A model generated the notes under the pieces. That model was not told where the DNA came from and ran no database searches. It saw nothing but the letters and a program-made list of their open reading frames with translations. From contig JAOARE010000019.1 of the NCBI GenBank assembly GCA_025210695.1, positions 1-40,491 on the forward strand: a stretch of DNA of 40,491 bases, given 5' to 3'. This document shows positions 9,868-19,038 of the stretch, in pieces. Each line of letters opens with the position of its first letter. Positions within the stretch are counted from its first letter, which is position 1. The stretch comes from Rickettsiales bacterium. Its GTDB lineage: Bacteria > Pseudomonadota > Alphaproteobacteria > Rickettsiales > CANDYO01. The position numbers and the translations under genes were made by a program.

Positions 9868-11361
9868 ATGATAAAAAATAAAAAAATTGCATTTATTACA
9901 GCGGTATATGGAGATTATGAAGCTAGTTGTAGGAATTATGTTAATCAAACAATTCCTACAGATTTTATATGTTTTACTAATAATAATGATATTATTTCTA
10001 ATCACTGGATTGTTGATTCAGAGCCTTACCACCATACAAATCCGTCAATGTTTGATGACGGCTCATACGTGAATTCATTGAAAAATAATAATCATACTTT
10101 TAATATAGCAAAATTCTATAAACAGTCATTTCATAATATTCCAAGATTAAAGGATTATGATGTAGTAGTATGGTTGGATGGAACAATAGAAATTATTAAT
10201 CCTAAAACAGCAGAATGGGTTGTTAGCCAAATGGAATCCAGTCCAATTATATCTTGGGAGCATTATACTCATAAGGGGCTTTTAAAGAAAGAAGTAGATG
10301 ATACAAAAGATTTTTATAGATATAGTTCAACATTTTGGTTTGATCAAAAGCAACCTTACCAGGATATACGCTTTCAATACAAATCTTATATAAGAGATGG
10401 TTATGATGAAAAATTATGGTTTTCTATTGATCCACAAAGAAAAAATCTAGGTGTTTGGAGTACTTGTTTTGTTGCTTTTAATAATAATGATATAGAAGTA
10501 CATCGATTCTTAGATCTTTGGTATTTACAAACCCTGAGATATACGACACAAGATCAAGTATCCTTTCCATATGTAGTGCAAAAATCACATTTATATCCAT
10601 ATACTCTTCCTGATGCATTTATTAAAGGAAATGCCGCTAAGAACCATCTATTTGTGAAGCATTATCATAATAAGCAGAACTTTGATTTTGCAGGAGACAA
10701 TAAAGATCCTTCACATGTTATGTTGCATACTGCAGTATTTGAAAATAAGACGGAAATAGTTGAGTCAATATTAGAATCAAGAGTGGATGTTAGACTCAAT
10801 GCCAATCCTTCCTTTTATGCTGCAGTAATGAAAGAATATTCTCAACTAATTAAAATGTTTTTAGATTATGGAATTGAGATTAATCAAATACATTCGGGGG
10901 CTACTGCCTTATATTGGGCTGTTCAGGAAGGTTTTTTTGAGGTTGCAAAAATTTTACTAAATGCAGGAGCAGATACGGAGATTAAGGCAAAAAATGGTAA
11001 TACTCCCTTAATAGCGAGTACTCAGAATCATAATTTTAATATGGTTAAGTTACTTGTAGAGGCTGGAGCAAATCTAGAAAATTCTAATAATCTGGGGGCC
11101 ACTCCTTTGTTTATAGCTGCTCATTTTGGTTATAACGATATACTTCAATTGTTTTTGGATAATGGAGCCAATAAAAATGTTCATCTTGGAGTGGTGAGTG
11201 TCTTTCAAAATTCTTTAGAACAAGGGCATGGTGAAACGGCACAATTGTTATCAGGTTCTGTAGAGAATTTCTGTCAAGAGATTCAAGGGACCACCTTCCA
11301 AGCAAAATACATTGAAATTTGTGGGGAAGTGGAAATATCCAGTGATGGACATGAATTATAA
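9868..11361 (+). CDS. DUF616/TOD1-type glycosyltransferase-like protein fused to ankyrin repeats (497 aa)
   Basis: Residues about 6-265 match the DUF616 (TOD1/MUCI70 glycosyltransferase-like) pattern: KIAFITAVYGDYE at the N-terminus, FICFTNNN, NIAKFYKQSFHNIPRLKDYD, then VVWLDGTIEI, ISWEHYTHKG, and VHRFLDLWY with a TQDQVSFPYVV stretch. The family is best known from plant proteins that act on cell wall or Golgi glycans; a bacterial ankyrin fusion is unusual as far as I know. Residues about 285-455 are ankyrin repeats, followed by the same Cys tail seen in both FkbM genes (FCQEI...YIEICGE). The start at 9868 has AGGAGAA upstream. It ends the cluster; a bidirectional terminator follows. Sugar transfer to a host or surface glycan is plausible but inferred. 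Confidence 0.8.
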   Translation: MIKNKKIAFITAVYGDYEASCRNYVNQTIPTDFICFTNNNDIISNHWIVDSEPYHHTNPSMFDDGSYVNSLKNNNHTFNIAKFYKQSFHNIPRLKDYDVVVWLDGTIEIINPKTAEWVVSQMESSPIISWEHYTHKGLLKKEVDDTKDFYRYSSTFWFDQKQPYQDIRFQYKSYIRDGYDEKLWFSIDPQRKNLGVWSTCFVAFNNNDIEVHRFLDLWYLQTLRYTTQDQVSFPYVVQKSHLYPYTLPDAFIKGNAAKNHLFVKHYHNKQNFDFAGDNKDPSHVMLHTAVFENKTEIVESILESRVDVRLNANPSFYAAVMKEYSQLIKMFLDYGIEINQIHSGATALYWAVQEGFFEVAKILLNAGADTEIKAKNGNTPLIASTQNHNFNMVKLLVEAGANLENSNNLGATPLFIAAHFGYNDILQLFLDNGANKNVHLGVVSVFQNSLEQGHGETAQLLSGSVENFCQEIQGTTFQAKYIEICGEVEISSDGHEL

Positions 11362-11369
11362 TAATTGAT

Positions 11370-11406
11370 AAAGACCTAGTCATAAAAATTAGTGGGTAGG
11401 TCTTTT
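11370..11406. terminator. Bidirectional terminator between converging genes
   Basis: AAAGACCTA (11370-11378) pairs with TAGGTCTTT (11397-11405), with an A-rich left and T-rich right flank. It sits between the stop of the ankyrin-DUF616 gene and the stop of the opposing GTA-like gene. Confidence 0.75.
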
Positions 11407-11413
11407 AAAGAAA

Positions 11414-12841
11414 TCAAAGCTCTTTGGTTTCAAGAAAATATCCAGCCATAATAAGGTCTTCTTCAGGGATGTCGATTAAAATGTCATCAATTTTGCCGTT
11501 TAATGCATGTCCATATTTATGCTTTTGGCAATCAGACCAGGTATGACAATAATTAGGAAAATAAGGATATGGTCTTGCATCCCATACATATAAGAAATTA
11601 TGTGCTAGGAAATCTTTATTTCTAGCATTGCTTTCTGCAAAGAATATTTCACTAGCTGCAATGGCAAGAGCTTGGGCATGGTTATTAACTTTAGGTGCGT
11701 TTTCTAAGTTTTCTTCATAATAGAAACTAGGATTGTTAGTGGTGCCATCAAGTGATGAGAATCCATATTCTGTGAATATAATAGGTTTCATTTTAGGTGT
11801 CCAGCAAGTGGATCCCTTTAAATGAAAAGAATCCCACCAATATTCAACATTTTTCCAAGCCCAGGCTTGATCAGTATATGGAATTTTATTGTCGCCTTCT
11901 TTATAGTAATCAATTCCTTCGCCGCTGCTCCAACCATTCTTTATAATATTATAAGTGATTTGATCTTGTGGTAAATTGTCAGTTAACGGGAAATATGCAC
12001 TTATTCCTACCCAATCAATGTTGGGGTCACACCAAAGTGGATCTAGATTACTATTATGATATTCATCTCCCCAATTAGCGCTATAAGTCAATTTAATATT
12101 AGGTCCCATTGAAGTTTTTACTAGGCCTGATAGATTTTTTAGTTGATGTATTGCAGGGTATAGATATTCATTAACTTTAATTGATGTGAGTCCTTTTAAT
12201 TCACTGCCAAGACAGAAGCTATCGATAACATCTTTTAGTTTGATATTATTATATTCAAGATTAGCATAATGTAGGATAAAGTTATTATATCCTTTTTGAC
12301 TCTTAAAAAAATGTTCAATATCTTTCTGTTGGGTGTGCCTTTTTCCCATTGGAGTAATATATCCTCTCCAAGGTTTAGCTAAAGATTCATCATCCACCAT
12401 AATAAGTGGAGATAGCATAACTTTATATCCTTCTTCTTTAAGTAAACTACATAGTTCAATTATGCTACGATCAGTGGGAGTTCCACCAAAGGTTGTTTCT
12501 CCATTAGAGAAATAATGCATTTCCTCAGCATTCTTACGATTATATTCTCCTACTTGCCAATCGATATCTTTATCATTGCCTTCTACTTTGGGTATGACTT
12601 CTGCTTCTCCTGCACTTAAAGAGGTGGAAAACCAATTAACCATAACAGAAATATATTTTAAATTGGGCATGGTTTGTTTTAGATGAATGATGGATAATGT
12701 TGCGTCAGGCTTTGCTTGGTCGTTATGGATATTTATTACAATATTATCTGAGATAATAGGGGTTGTTTCATATACATACTCCCCAGACCCTGGATATAAG
12801 TTAATTGCTTTAATCAAATGTGCTGGATTTATTAAGGACAT
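11414..12841 (-). CDS. Stand-alone GTA TIM-barrel-like domain protein (gene transfer agent host-specificity protein fragment)
   Basis: The 475 residues match the glycoside-hydrolase-like TIM-barrel domain (GTA_TIM) of the gene transfer agent tail protein gp15 of alphaproteobacteria. Recognisable blocks in order are AINLYPGSGEYVYETTP, YISVMVNWFSTSLSAGEAEV, TFGGTPTDRSIIELC, NFILHYANL, FCLGSELKGLT, FTEYGFSSLDGTTNNPS, and WDARPYPYFP near the end. Full-length gp15 is roughly 1,200-1,300 residues; the N-terminal part and the C-terminal tail-fibre part are missing, so the frame starts and stops close to the domain borders. No frameshift or internal stop is present, so it may be a retained free domain, perhaps peptidoglycan-directed, rather than fresh debris. 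No other GTA genes flank it. It converges with the ankyrin cluster and diverges from the AsmA-like gene. Confidence 0.8.
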   Translation of the reverse strand: MSLINPAHLIKAINLYPGSGEYVYETTPIISDNIVINIHNDQAKPDATLSIIHLKQTMPNLKYISVMVNWFSTSLSAGEAEVIPKVEGNDKDIDWQVGEYNRKNAEEMHYFSNGETTFGGTPTDRSIIELCSLLKEEGYKVMLSPLIMVDDESLAKPWRGYITPMGKRHTQQKDIEHFFKSQKGYNNFILHYANLEYNNIKLKDVIDSFCLGSELKGLTSIKVNEYLYPAIHQLKNLSGLVKTSMGPNIKLTYSANWGDEYHNSNLDPLWCDPNIDWVGISAYFPLTDNLPQDQITYNIIKNGWSSGEGIDYYKEGDNKIPYTDQAWAWKNVEYWWDSFHLKGSTCWTPKMKPIIFTEYGFSSLDGTTNNPSFYYEENLENAPKVNNHAQALAIAASEIFFAESNARNKDFLAHNFLYVWDARPYPYFPNYCHTWSDCQKHKYGHALNGKIDDILIDIPEEDLIMAGYFLETKEL

Positions 12842-12883
12842 AAAATTTCTATTAAATATATTTCTTTATATTTACTATAAGTG

Positions 12884-12889
12884 TATAAT
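12884..12889 (+). promoter_or_regulatory. Candidate -10 box for the AsmA-like gene
   Basis: A perfect TATAAT lies 35 bp upstream of the ATG at 12924 in the 82-bp divergent gap. No convincing -35 box is visible, so this is tentative. Confidence 0.35.
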
Positions 12890-12923
12890 TCAACGTATAA
12901 TGTCAATATTATTTGAATGAGCT

Positions 12924-15884
12924 ATGATAAAAATTTTTTTTATAAGAACAATAAAAACGCTTGTAGTTTTATTTTTGCTTCTTTCTCTTGCGGCTTTTGC
13001 AGTTCCAAAAATTATAGATTTGAGTCCTCATTTGCAAAAGTTAATTGTTTATATTGAGAAAGAATCAGGTAATAAAGTTTCTATTAAAGATGATGCTACT
13101 TTGTCAATATTTCCACAAGTTAAAATAACTCTTCCTAATGTGCATGTATATACTGGAGATGAGCATAATTTCGTTAATGTAGTTCAGGTCAATAAAATTA
13201 TAATAACTATGTCTATCTCTAACTTTTTCTGGGGTGATAGGGAGCCTGATAGTATTGAGATTCAGGAAGCTAAAATTAATAGAGATCAGAGAGCGGATAG
13301 TATTGATAACGTATTTGCTGCGGTTAAGAAAATAAATTTAAAATCGTTTATTGTTACAAATTCTTTATCCTATAGTCAAGCTCATCCAGAACAAGAACAA
13401 TATACTAAAATGAATATAAGGATGGATTTTGGAAACAATGATAGTATAAAATTTTTAGGGAGTGTTTTTCAAGATAATAAGAAAGTTAATATAGAAGGTC
13501 AGTTAGGAGGATATGACAGGAATTCTTTGCAGCCGTTTGATATAAATGTTAAGAGTGCAGATGCAGACTTAACTTTTCAAGGCAAGGTAAAGCAAGGAAA
13601 AGATAATTCTTTAGAGCATTTTGTAACCTTTAATGTCGACCATACCTGGGAAGTTGATGGTAATATAAGCGTTGAAATTAGAAATCCTGTTGTATTAGTG
13701 AAGCATTTTGCAAGAGTAATGCCTTTTTTAGTTGATATGGAAAAAAATTCTTCGGACGATGATATAAAAATATCAGGAAACATATCATATATAGATGGCT
13801 TCGTAGATGCTAAAAATATTAAAGTTAGCTCTAGTCACACCAATGGCAGTGGAAATCTTAGATTTATTTATAGTGATTTATCAAATATGACATTAAATTT
13901 TGATTTTGAAAGTATTGATATAAATCATTTCATAACTTTTTCTAAGAAAAAAGAATTGTCAGTTTCAGCCGATGAAGTTTTTGTAGATACCAGTAATTTA
14001 ACTACAGATAATAATAGTTATTTAAATTTTGGTGTTTTAAACCAGAAGGATGTGGCTTTAAAATTAACATCTAAGAAAATTCTTATTCAAGAAGTATCAT
14101 TATATGATTTTAATTTTCATTACAATATTAAGGATAAAAAAATTAATGATGGGATTTTAGAATTTGATATTCGTAATAACGAACTTAATTCAAAATTTTT
14201 AATATCAAATTTTACATTTAGTAAAATTGCTGGAACCACAGTTTTATTAGGGTATTTCTCTAATAATGGAAATAATATTAATAAAACACTAGAGTTGTTT
14301 GATTTAAGGGATTATATAAATCTTCAGGAAGATGACTTAAATTATAGTATAAGTTCCAAAATTATATTTGCTCCAAAAGAAATTTCAATATTTGAGATTA
14401 CCGGTTCTATTGGTAGAGATGGTGAAATATCTGGTAGTATAGCCACTAAGCAAGATGTAATTAATGACTATAAAGTAAATTTAAACATTCGTAATTTAGA
14501 AGTGGATAATTTTGAGCTTCCTTTGTTTAAGTCTAGGTTAGAAAGCTTACTTAAAGACTCTGAGGATGATAGATATTTATCAAAATTTATTTGGTTTAGA
14601 ACGTTAGACTCTACTTATGATATTAAATTTACTTTTGAAAATACAAAATTAGATGAGCATAGAATTGATAATTTAACAGTGTTGTGTAGATTAGTTCCAT
14701 CAAATATGAGCTTAAAAGGAAGGATACAGTCAGATTTTGCAGAGAGTAATTTCTCACTAGATTTAACGGCTTTTACAATTAAACCATCATTAGCTATTAA
14801 GATATCGGGTAATAAGTTAGATTATGATGTGCTTGACTCATTACTATTTGGATTTATTAAATCATCAGACTATAAAAAGCCAAACAATCAAGTGTGGAGT
14901 GATGAACCTATAAAGCCATTTAGGATTTATAAATATGCTGCTAAGTTTGATATAGGAGTTAAATCTCTTAAGGTTAAAAAGCAAAAACTCGAGAATTTTA
15001 AGTTTGTTGCTAGGACAGCAGGTGATTCTTTATATGTAGATAACTTGGAAATGGGGGTTTATGGCGGCAAGATTCAAACTAGAGGGAATGTAAGCTTTTT
15101 TAAACAAATATTATGTCAGTTCTCATTTTCAGGGTCTAATCTTGAAGTGAAAAATTTACTGTCTAATATTTCTCCCAAGCTTGATGCTTTTCAAGGTCCT
15201 GTTTCAGTTAATGGATCCATGGTTGTTGGAGGAAAAAATATAAAAGAACTAGTGGGAAGTTTAAATCTATCAACTAATTTTATAGGGTCTAATATTAGCA
15301 TTAATGGTATAAATACTGATGGAGTTGTTGATATCGCACTACAACGGAAGAATTTTGCTAAAGATAAAGTGTTGAGCTCAGTAGAAAGGCGTTTAAATAG
15401 TGGAACTACTGAGATTCTTTCATTAAGTGGGGATATAAAAAGTCATAAAGGAATTATTCAAAGTAATAATATTACTTTTAAAAGTAGATTCACTAGTGCG
15501 ATTAGCGCAATATATTTGGATCTTAATAATATGGTATTATCTTCTAATAGCCAGTTTCTATTTTTACCATATAATGACTCTAAGCCAATTTCTTATAATC
15601 TTCTTATTAGCGGTGATTTAAATGGAGAATTAAAGCGAAAAATAGATGATGCTAAGCTTTTGAAATATATTAAAGGAGAATACAACATTGTTACCAATGA
15701 AGACATTTTAGAAGCAAGGAGGCGTAATAGAGAAATAGCTAGACAGAGAAATAACGTGATTGGTAATCCTAATGATAAAAATTATTTATATTATAAGCTA
15801 CAAGAAGAAATCAGGATTAAGAAAGAAAAGGAGCAAGAAGCAAGGGAGTTGAGGAAATTAAACGAAGCTAATCCATCCAATTAA
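12924..15884 (+). CDS. AsmA-family protein (986 aa)
   Basis: A hydrophobic N-terminal segment (about residues 8-28, TLVVLFLLLSLAAFAVPKII) acts as a membrane anchor. The following block, in which the phrase IFPQVKITLPNVHVYTG is typical, marks the AsmA N-terminal domain. The rest is a long beta-rich periplasmic region with repeated short hydrophobic strands, as in the AsmA/TamB repeating beta-groove superfamily. Proteins of this family are linked to outer membrane biogenesis and phospholipid transport to the outer membrane. The end is a charged, probably coiled-coil tail rich in Arg, Glu and Lys. ampG starts 19 bp downstream, so the two are probably co-transcribed, with the response regulator after them. 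The family call rests on the N-terminal pattern and overall architecture. Confidence 0.75.
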   Translation: MIKIFFIRTIKTLVVLFLLLSLAAFAVPKIIDLSPHLQKLIVYIEKESGNKVSIKDDATLSIFPQVKITLPNVHVYTGDEHNFVNVVQVNKIIITMSISNFFWGDREPDSIEIQEAKINRDQRADSIDNVFAAVKKINLKSFIVTNSLSYSQAHPEQEQYTKMNIRMDFGNNDSIKFLGSVFQDNKKVNIEGQLGGYDRNSLQPFDINVKSADADLTFQGKVKQGKDNSLEHFVTFNVDHTWEVDGNISVEIRNPVVLVKHFARVMPFLVDMEKNSSDDDIKISGNISYIDGFVDAKNIKVSSSHTNGSGNLRFIYSDLSNMTLNFDFESIDINHFITFSKKKELSVSADEVFVDTSNLTTDNNSYLNFGVLNQKDVALKLTSKKILIQEVSLYDFNFHYNIKDKKINDGILEFDIRNNELNSKFLISNFTFSKIAGTTVLLGYFSNNGNNINKTLELFDLRDYINLQEDDLNYSISSKIIFAPKEISIFEITGSIGRDGEISGSIATKQDVINDYKVNLNIRNLEVDNFELPLFKSRLESLLKDSEDDRYLSKFIWFRTLDSTYDIKFTFENTKLDEHRIDNLTVLCRLVPSNMSLKGRIQSDFAESNFSLDLTAFTIKPSLAIKISGNKLDYDVLDSLLFGFIKSSDYKKPNNQVWSDEPIKPFRIYKYAAKFDIGVKSLKVKKQKLENFKFVARTAGDSLYVDNLEMGVYGGKIQTRGNVSFFKQILCQFSFSGSNLEVKNLLSNISPKLDAFQGPVSVNGSMVVGGKNIKELVGSLNLSTNFIGSNISINGINTDGVVDIALQRKNFAKDKVLSSVERRLNSGTTEILSLSGDIKSHKGIIQSNNITFKSRFTSAISAIYLDLNNMVLSSNSQFLFLPYNDSKPISYNLLISGDLNGELKRKIDDAKLLKYIKGEYNIVTNEDILEARRRNREIARQRNNVIGNPNDKNYLYYKLQEEIRIKKEKEQEARELRKLNEANPSN

Positions 15885-15902
15885 AAATAAGGTCATTATA
15901 TA

Positions 15903-17339
15903 ATGATAACTAGATTAAAAGAGCGCCTATTTATCAATCTTGGTAATTATAGGGTTCTATCAATTCTATTTTTAGGATTCTCTGCAGGAATTCCTTTAGC
16001 GTTGACTGGTTCAACTTTGAGTATGTGGCTATCACGCCTTGGAATTGATGTTAAAACTATAGGTCTATTTTCTATGGTTGCTATTCCTTATTCTTATAAA
16101 TATCTCTGGTCATCTCTATTCGATTATATACCTATACCTTATTTTAGTAAAAAATTTGGTCTCCGAAGAAGCTGGTTAATATTAATACAAATTTTATTAA
16201 TGGCTTCCGTGATAGCGTTAGGGTTAACTTCTCCTATAGATAATATCACTATTACAGCTTTAGTTGCTCTATTAGTATCATTTTTTTCTGCTACTCAGGA
16301 TATTATTATTGATGCATTAAGAATTGAGGTATTAGAAAAAGAAGAACAAAGTATGGGTGCTACTATGTATGTCTATGGTTATCGCATAGCAATGCTAGTT
16401 TCAGGAGCCGGATCATTATTATTAGCAGATTATATTTCTTGGGGAATGGTGTATTTTGTTATAAGCCTCAGTATTTTAGTTGGAACAGTTGCCGTAATTT
16501 TTTTAGAAGAGCCTGTTCTTTCTAGAGAGAGATTTAAGACGTTACCTAAATTAAACTGGTCTTTTAATGTGGTATTTAATTTTCTAAAAACTAGAAAATG
16601 GCTTCCTAGTTTAATCATCATCATTCTTATTCATGCTTTGTTAGAACATTTGCAAGCTAATCTTGTAATTAAAATTATATTTGGGGTTATGATTATAGGA
16701 TGGTTTTATTATAAAAGAAAGACCATTAATATGTTGCCTGACTCGCTTCAAGATTTTTCTAAACAACAACATTGGTTATGTATTCTTCTATTTGTAATTT
16801 TTTATAAATTTGCTGATACTTTATTGCTTTCTCTACAAAGTAAGTTTTATGTAGATATGGGGTTTTCTAATAGTGAAATAGCCTATATAACCAAGGGATT
16901 TGGATTTTTTATGACTTTGGCAGGGTTGTTTATCGGTGGTTTAATTTACTACCGCATGGGAACATTTAAGAGTTTATTCTTAGCAGGGGTATTACAAATT
17001 TTATCTAATTTAATGTTTATATGGGTCGCAAATACAAGTCATGATTTAGTTGTGTTATCTGCGGTGATTGCAGTAGAGAACTTCACTGGTGCAATAAGCA
17101 ATGTTGTTATAGTTGCTTACTTAAGTAGCCTTTGTAATATTGCCTATACTGCTACTCAATATGCTTTGCTATCATCGTTATCTAGTATGGGGAGAACTAT
17201 TTTTTCTGCACCAGCAGGATATTTAGTGGCTTACTTTGGATGGGTTAAGTTTTTTTGGATCACTGCTATAGCTGGTATTCCTGGCATAGTATTGCTTTGT
17301 ATAATTTTCAAAAAAGAATGGAAACATGGAAAATCCTAA
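15903..17339 (+). CDS. ampG: AmpG-family muropeptide transporter (MFS)
   Basis: A 478-residue polytopic protein of the major facilitator superfamily with about 12 hydrophobic segments. The start has the AmpG-like phrase LFLGFSAGIPLALTGSTLSM, followed by the loop KYLWSSLFDYIPIPYFSKKFG, ATQDIIIDALRIEVL, and MGATMYVYGYRIAML, all characteristic of AmpG. AmpG imports anhydro-muropeptides from the periplasm for peptidoglycan recycling. With murE further on in the window, this indicates that the organism still makes or recycles peptidoglycan. It follows the AsmA-like gene by 19 bp and overlaps the response regulator gene by 14 bp, indicating one operon. Confidence 0.88.
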   Translation: MITRLKERLFINLGNYRVLSILFLGFSAGIPLALTGSTLSMWLSRLGIDVKTIGLFSMVAIPYSYKYLWSSLFDYIPIPYFSKKFGLRRSWLILIQILLMASVIALGLTSPIDNITITALVALLVSFFSATQDIIIDALRIEVLEKEEQSMGATMYVYGYRIAMLVSGAGSLLLADYISWGMVYFVISLSILVGTVAVIFLEEPVLSRERFKTLPKLNWSFNVVFNFLKTRKWLPSLIIIILIHALLEHLQANLVIKIIFGVMIIGWFYYKRKTINMLPDSLQDFSKQQHWLCILLFVIFYKFADTLLLSLQSKFYVDMGFSNSEIAYITKGFGFFMTLAGLFIGGLIYYRMGTFKSLFLAGVLQILSNLMFIWVANTSHDLVVLSAVIAVENFTGAISNVVIVAYLSSLCNIAYTATQYALLSSLSSMGRTIFSAPAGYLVAYFGWVKFFWITAIAGIPGIVLLCIIFKKEWKHGKS

Positions 17340-18003
17340 AAAGACTCAGCATTTATTAGTTGTTGATGACGATTCTAGAATTAGAAGTTTATTACAGAAG
17401 TATTTAGTTGAGAATAACTATTTCGTTTCTATAGTAAAAAATACAACAGAGGCTATATCTTTATTGAAAGAAATAGAATGTGATTTAATTATCTTAGATG
17501 TAATGATTCCTGGGGAAACAGGGATTGAATTTGCAAAAAGATTGCGTCTTGGTAAATATAGTAATATTCCTATTCTGATGCTAACTGCAATGGGAGAAGT
17601 TGATGATCGTATTGCAGGATTAGAAGTTGGGGCGGATGATTACCTAGTTAAGCCTTTTGAGCCCAGAGAGTTATTACTGAGAATAACAAAGATACTCAAG
17701 AGAAGTCAAGAGAGCAGGAGTTTTTATTATTTTGGTGATTTTATATATGATTTACCACGCCAATTATTATTGCAAAAAGATAAGAAAATATTTCTTACTC
17801 AGAGTGAGTATAGTTTATTAAATAGTTTATTGAAGAATTCTAATAAAATTGTTAGTAGAGAGGAATTAGCTGAAGAGTTGGGTATTAATGAGAGATCTGT
17901 AGATGTGCAGATTATTCGTCTTCGTTCTAAAATTGAGAATAATCCAAGCCGTCCATTGTTTCTTCAAACTGTTAGAGGTAAAGGCTATATAATTAGGCTT
18001 TAA
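17326..18003 (+). CDS. OmpR/PhoB-type response regulator
   Basis: A 225-residue two-domain regulator. The receiver domain has the acidic triad D14-D15-D16, phospho-acceptor D58 in LIILDVMIPGE, T87 in LMLTAMGE and K109 in YLVKPFEP. The C-terminal winged helix (about 130-225) carries TQSEYSLLNSLL, VSREELAEEL, ERSVDVQIIRLRSKIE and TVRGKGYII, typical of Trans_reg_C. All phosphorylation residues are present, so it should be functional. No histidine kinase gene is adjacent, so its partner lies elsewhere. The start at 17326 overlaps ampG by 14 bp, implying translational coupling. Confidence 0.9.
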   Translation: MENPKKTQHLLVVDDDSRIRSLLQKYLVENNYFVSIVKNTTEAISLLKEIECDLIILDVMIPGETGIEFAKRLRLGKYSNIPILMLTAMGEVDDRIAGLEVGADDYLVKPFEPRELLLRITKILKRSQESRSFYYFGDFIYDLPRQLLLQKDKKIFLTQSEYSLLNSLLKNSNKIVSREELAEELGINERSVDVQIIRLRSKIENNPSRPLFLQTVRGKGYIIRL

Positions 18004-18168
18004 AGATACTTTATTTTAAAGGCATTAGATTCCAGTAATAATAGCGCCCTGCTCTTTCTTTCGGTTTTATTTCACCAAAATCACATTATTGATATATAAT
18101 TTGTTTATTAGGTGAATTTTTTTTATATTTATTTTTCCATAAAGCGATCTAATTTATTTAGATAATGT

Positions 18169-19038
18169 TTAGAACCTTTTATTTGTTAATAAGGGGAGAA
18201 TTCTTGTTTGAGTTACTGCTATTCCACTTAATATAATGGCTCCTCCTAGTAATACGGGCCAAGAAGGAAATTCTCCCAAGAATAGTATAGAAAGTAAAAT
18301 ACCAAAGAATGGAGTCAAAAGGTGGAAAGGCATAATTTTATGAATTGGATATGTTTGCAATAGACGGAACCATAGTATAATACCGGCTCCAGTTACTATA
18401 ATACTATATGCTAAAGCTAACCAAAGCTTATATGTTGTTCCTTCAAGTAATTGGAAAGGGTTCCCTTCAATAAAATATGACATTAATAATAAATGTGGCG
18501 CTGCTATTAGGTTAGACCAGCATAGCAATGACAATGGGGAGACTGTATTTAATTTTCTCACTTGTATATTAAATATTGCGCCAAAACATGCGGAAAATAT
18601 TAACATTATAAAGGCAATGGGGTTGCCCATTGTTTGTGGTGCACCAACTATAATAAGCACCCCAATTAAAGCTAGCGAAACACCTATGATTGAGCTTAAA
18701 GTAAAATGTTCTTTTAAAGCAAAGCGCGCAATGATTATTGAGAGAGGAATATTTAATTGGGCAATTATTACAGTAAGGCTTGTATTTATTCCTAAATATA
18801 AACCATAATAGAGTAGTCCTATATAAAATACTCCCATTACCAATGCTAGCGAATAAATTTTACCAAAATGTATTTTAGGTTTGGGGATGAACGGTAGGAA
18901 TATGGCGCTAGTTATTATAAATCTTATAGCAATTGATAGAAGTCCTGGTATCTCAATAACTGTATATTTTATAGCAATATAGCTTCCTCCCCAGGCTAGG
19001 GTTACCAAAACAGCAATAAAAATATCAATTTTTTTCAT
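18169..19038 (-). CDS. EamA/DMT-family inner membrane transporter
   Basis: About 289 residues with ten hydrophobic segments arranged as two EamA halves. Typical phrases are TLAWGGSYIAIKYTV near the start, NTSLTVIIAQLNIPLSIIIARFALKE closing the first half, and HLLTPFFGILLSILFLGEFP in the second. EamA proteins of the drug/metabolite transporter superfamily export or import small metabolites; in Rickettsiales some carry S-adenosylmethionine, but substrate cannot be read here. I start it at ATG 19038 (MKKIDIF), which overlaps the valS stop by 14 bp; an in-frame ATG at 19056 is also possible. The overlap with valS on the same strand suggests co-transcription. Confidence 0.85.
   Translation of the reverse strand: MKKIDIFIAVLVTLAWGGSYIAIKYTVIEIPGLLSIAIRFIITSAIFLPFIPKPKIHFGKIYSLALVMGVFYIGLLYYGLYLGINTSLTVIIAQLNIPLSIIIARFALKEHFTLSSIIGVSLALIGVLIIVGAPQTMGNPIAFIMLIFSACFGAIFNIQVRKLNTVSPLSLLCWSNLIAAPHLLLMSYFIEGNPFQLLEGTTYKLWLALAYSIIVTGAGIILWFRLLQTYPIHKIMPFHLLTPFFGILLSILFLGEFPSWPVLLGGAIILSGIAVTQTRILPLLTNKRF

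Noticed and set aside
11111-11383. Minus-strand open frame antisense to the end of the ankyrin-DUF616 gene
   Set aside because: The opposite strand carries clear ankyrin repeats and the Cys tail shared with two other genes; this frame is a shadow.
12870-12912. TTGACA on the minus strand as a -35 box for the GTA-like gene
   Set aside because: The nearest -10-like hexamers give spacers of 13 or 21 bases, outside the usual range.
12687-12920. + strand open frame before the AsmA-like gene
   Set aside because: Mostly antisense to the conserved N-terminal part of the GTA TIM-barrel gene; no independent support.
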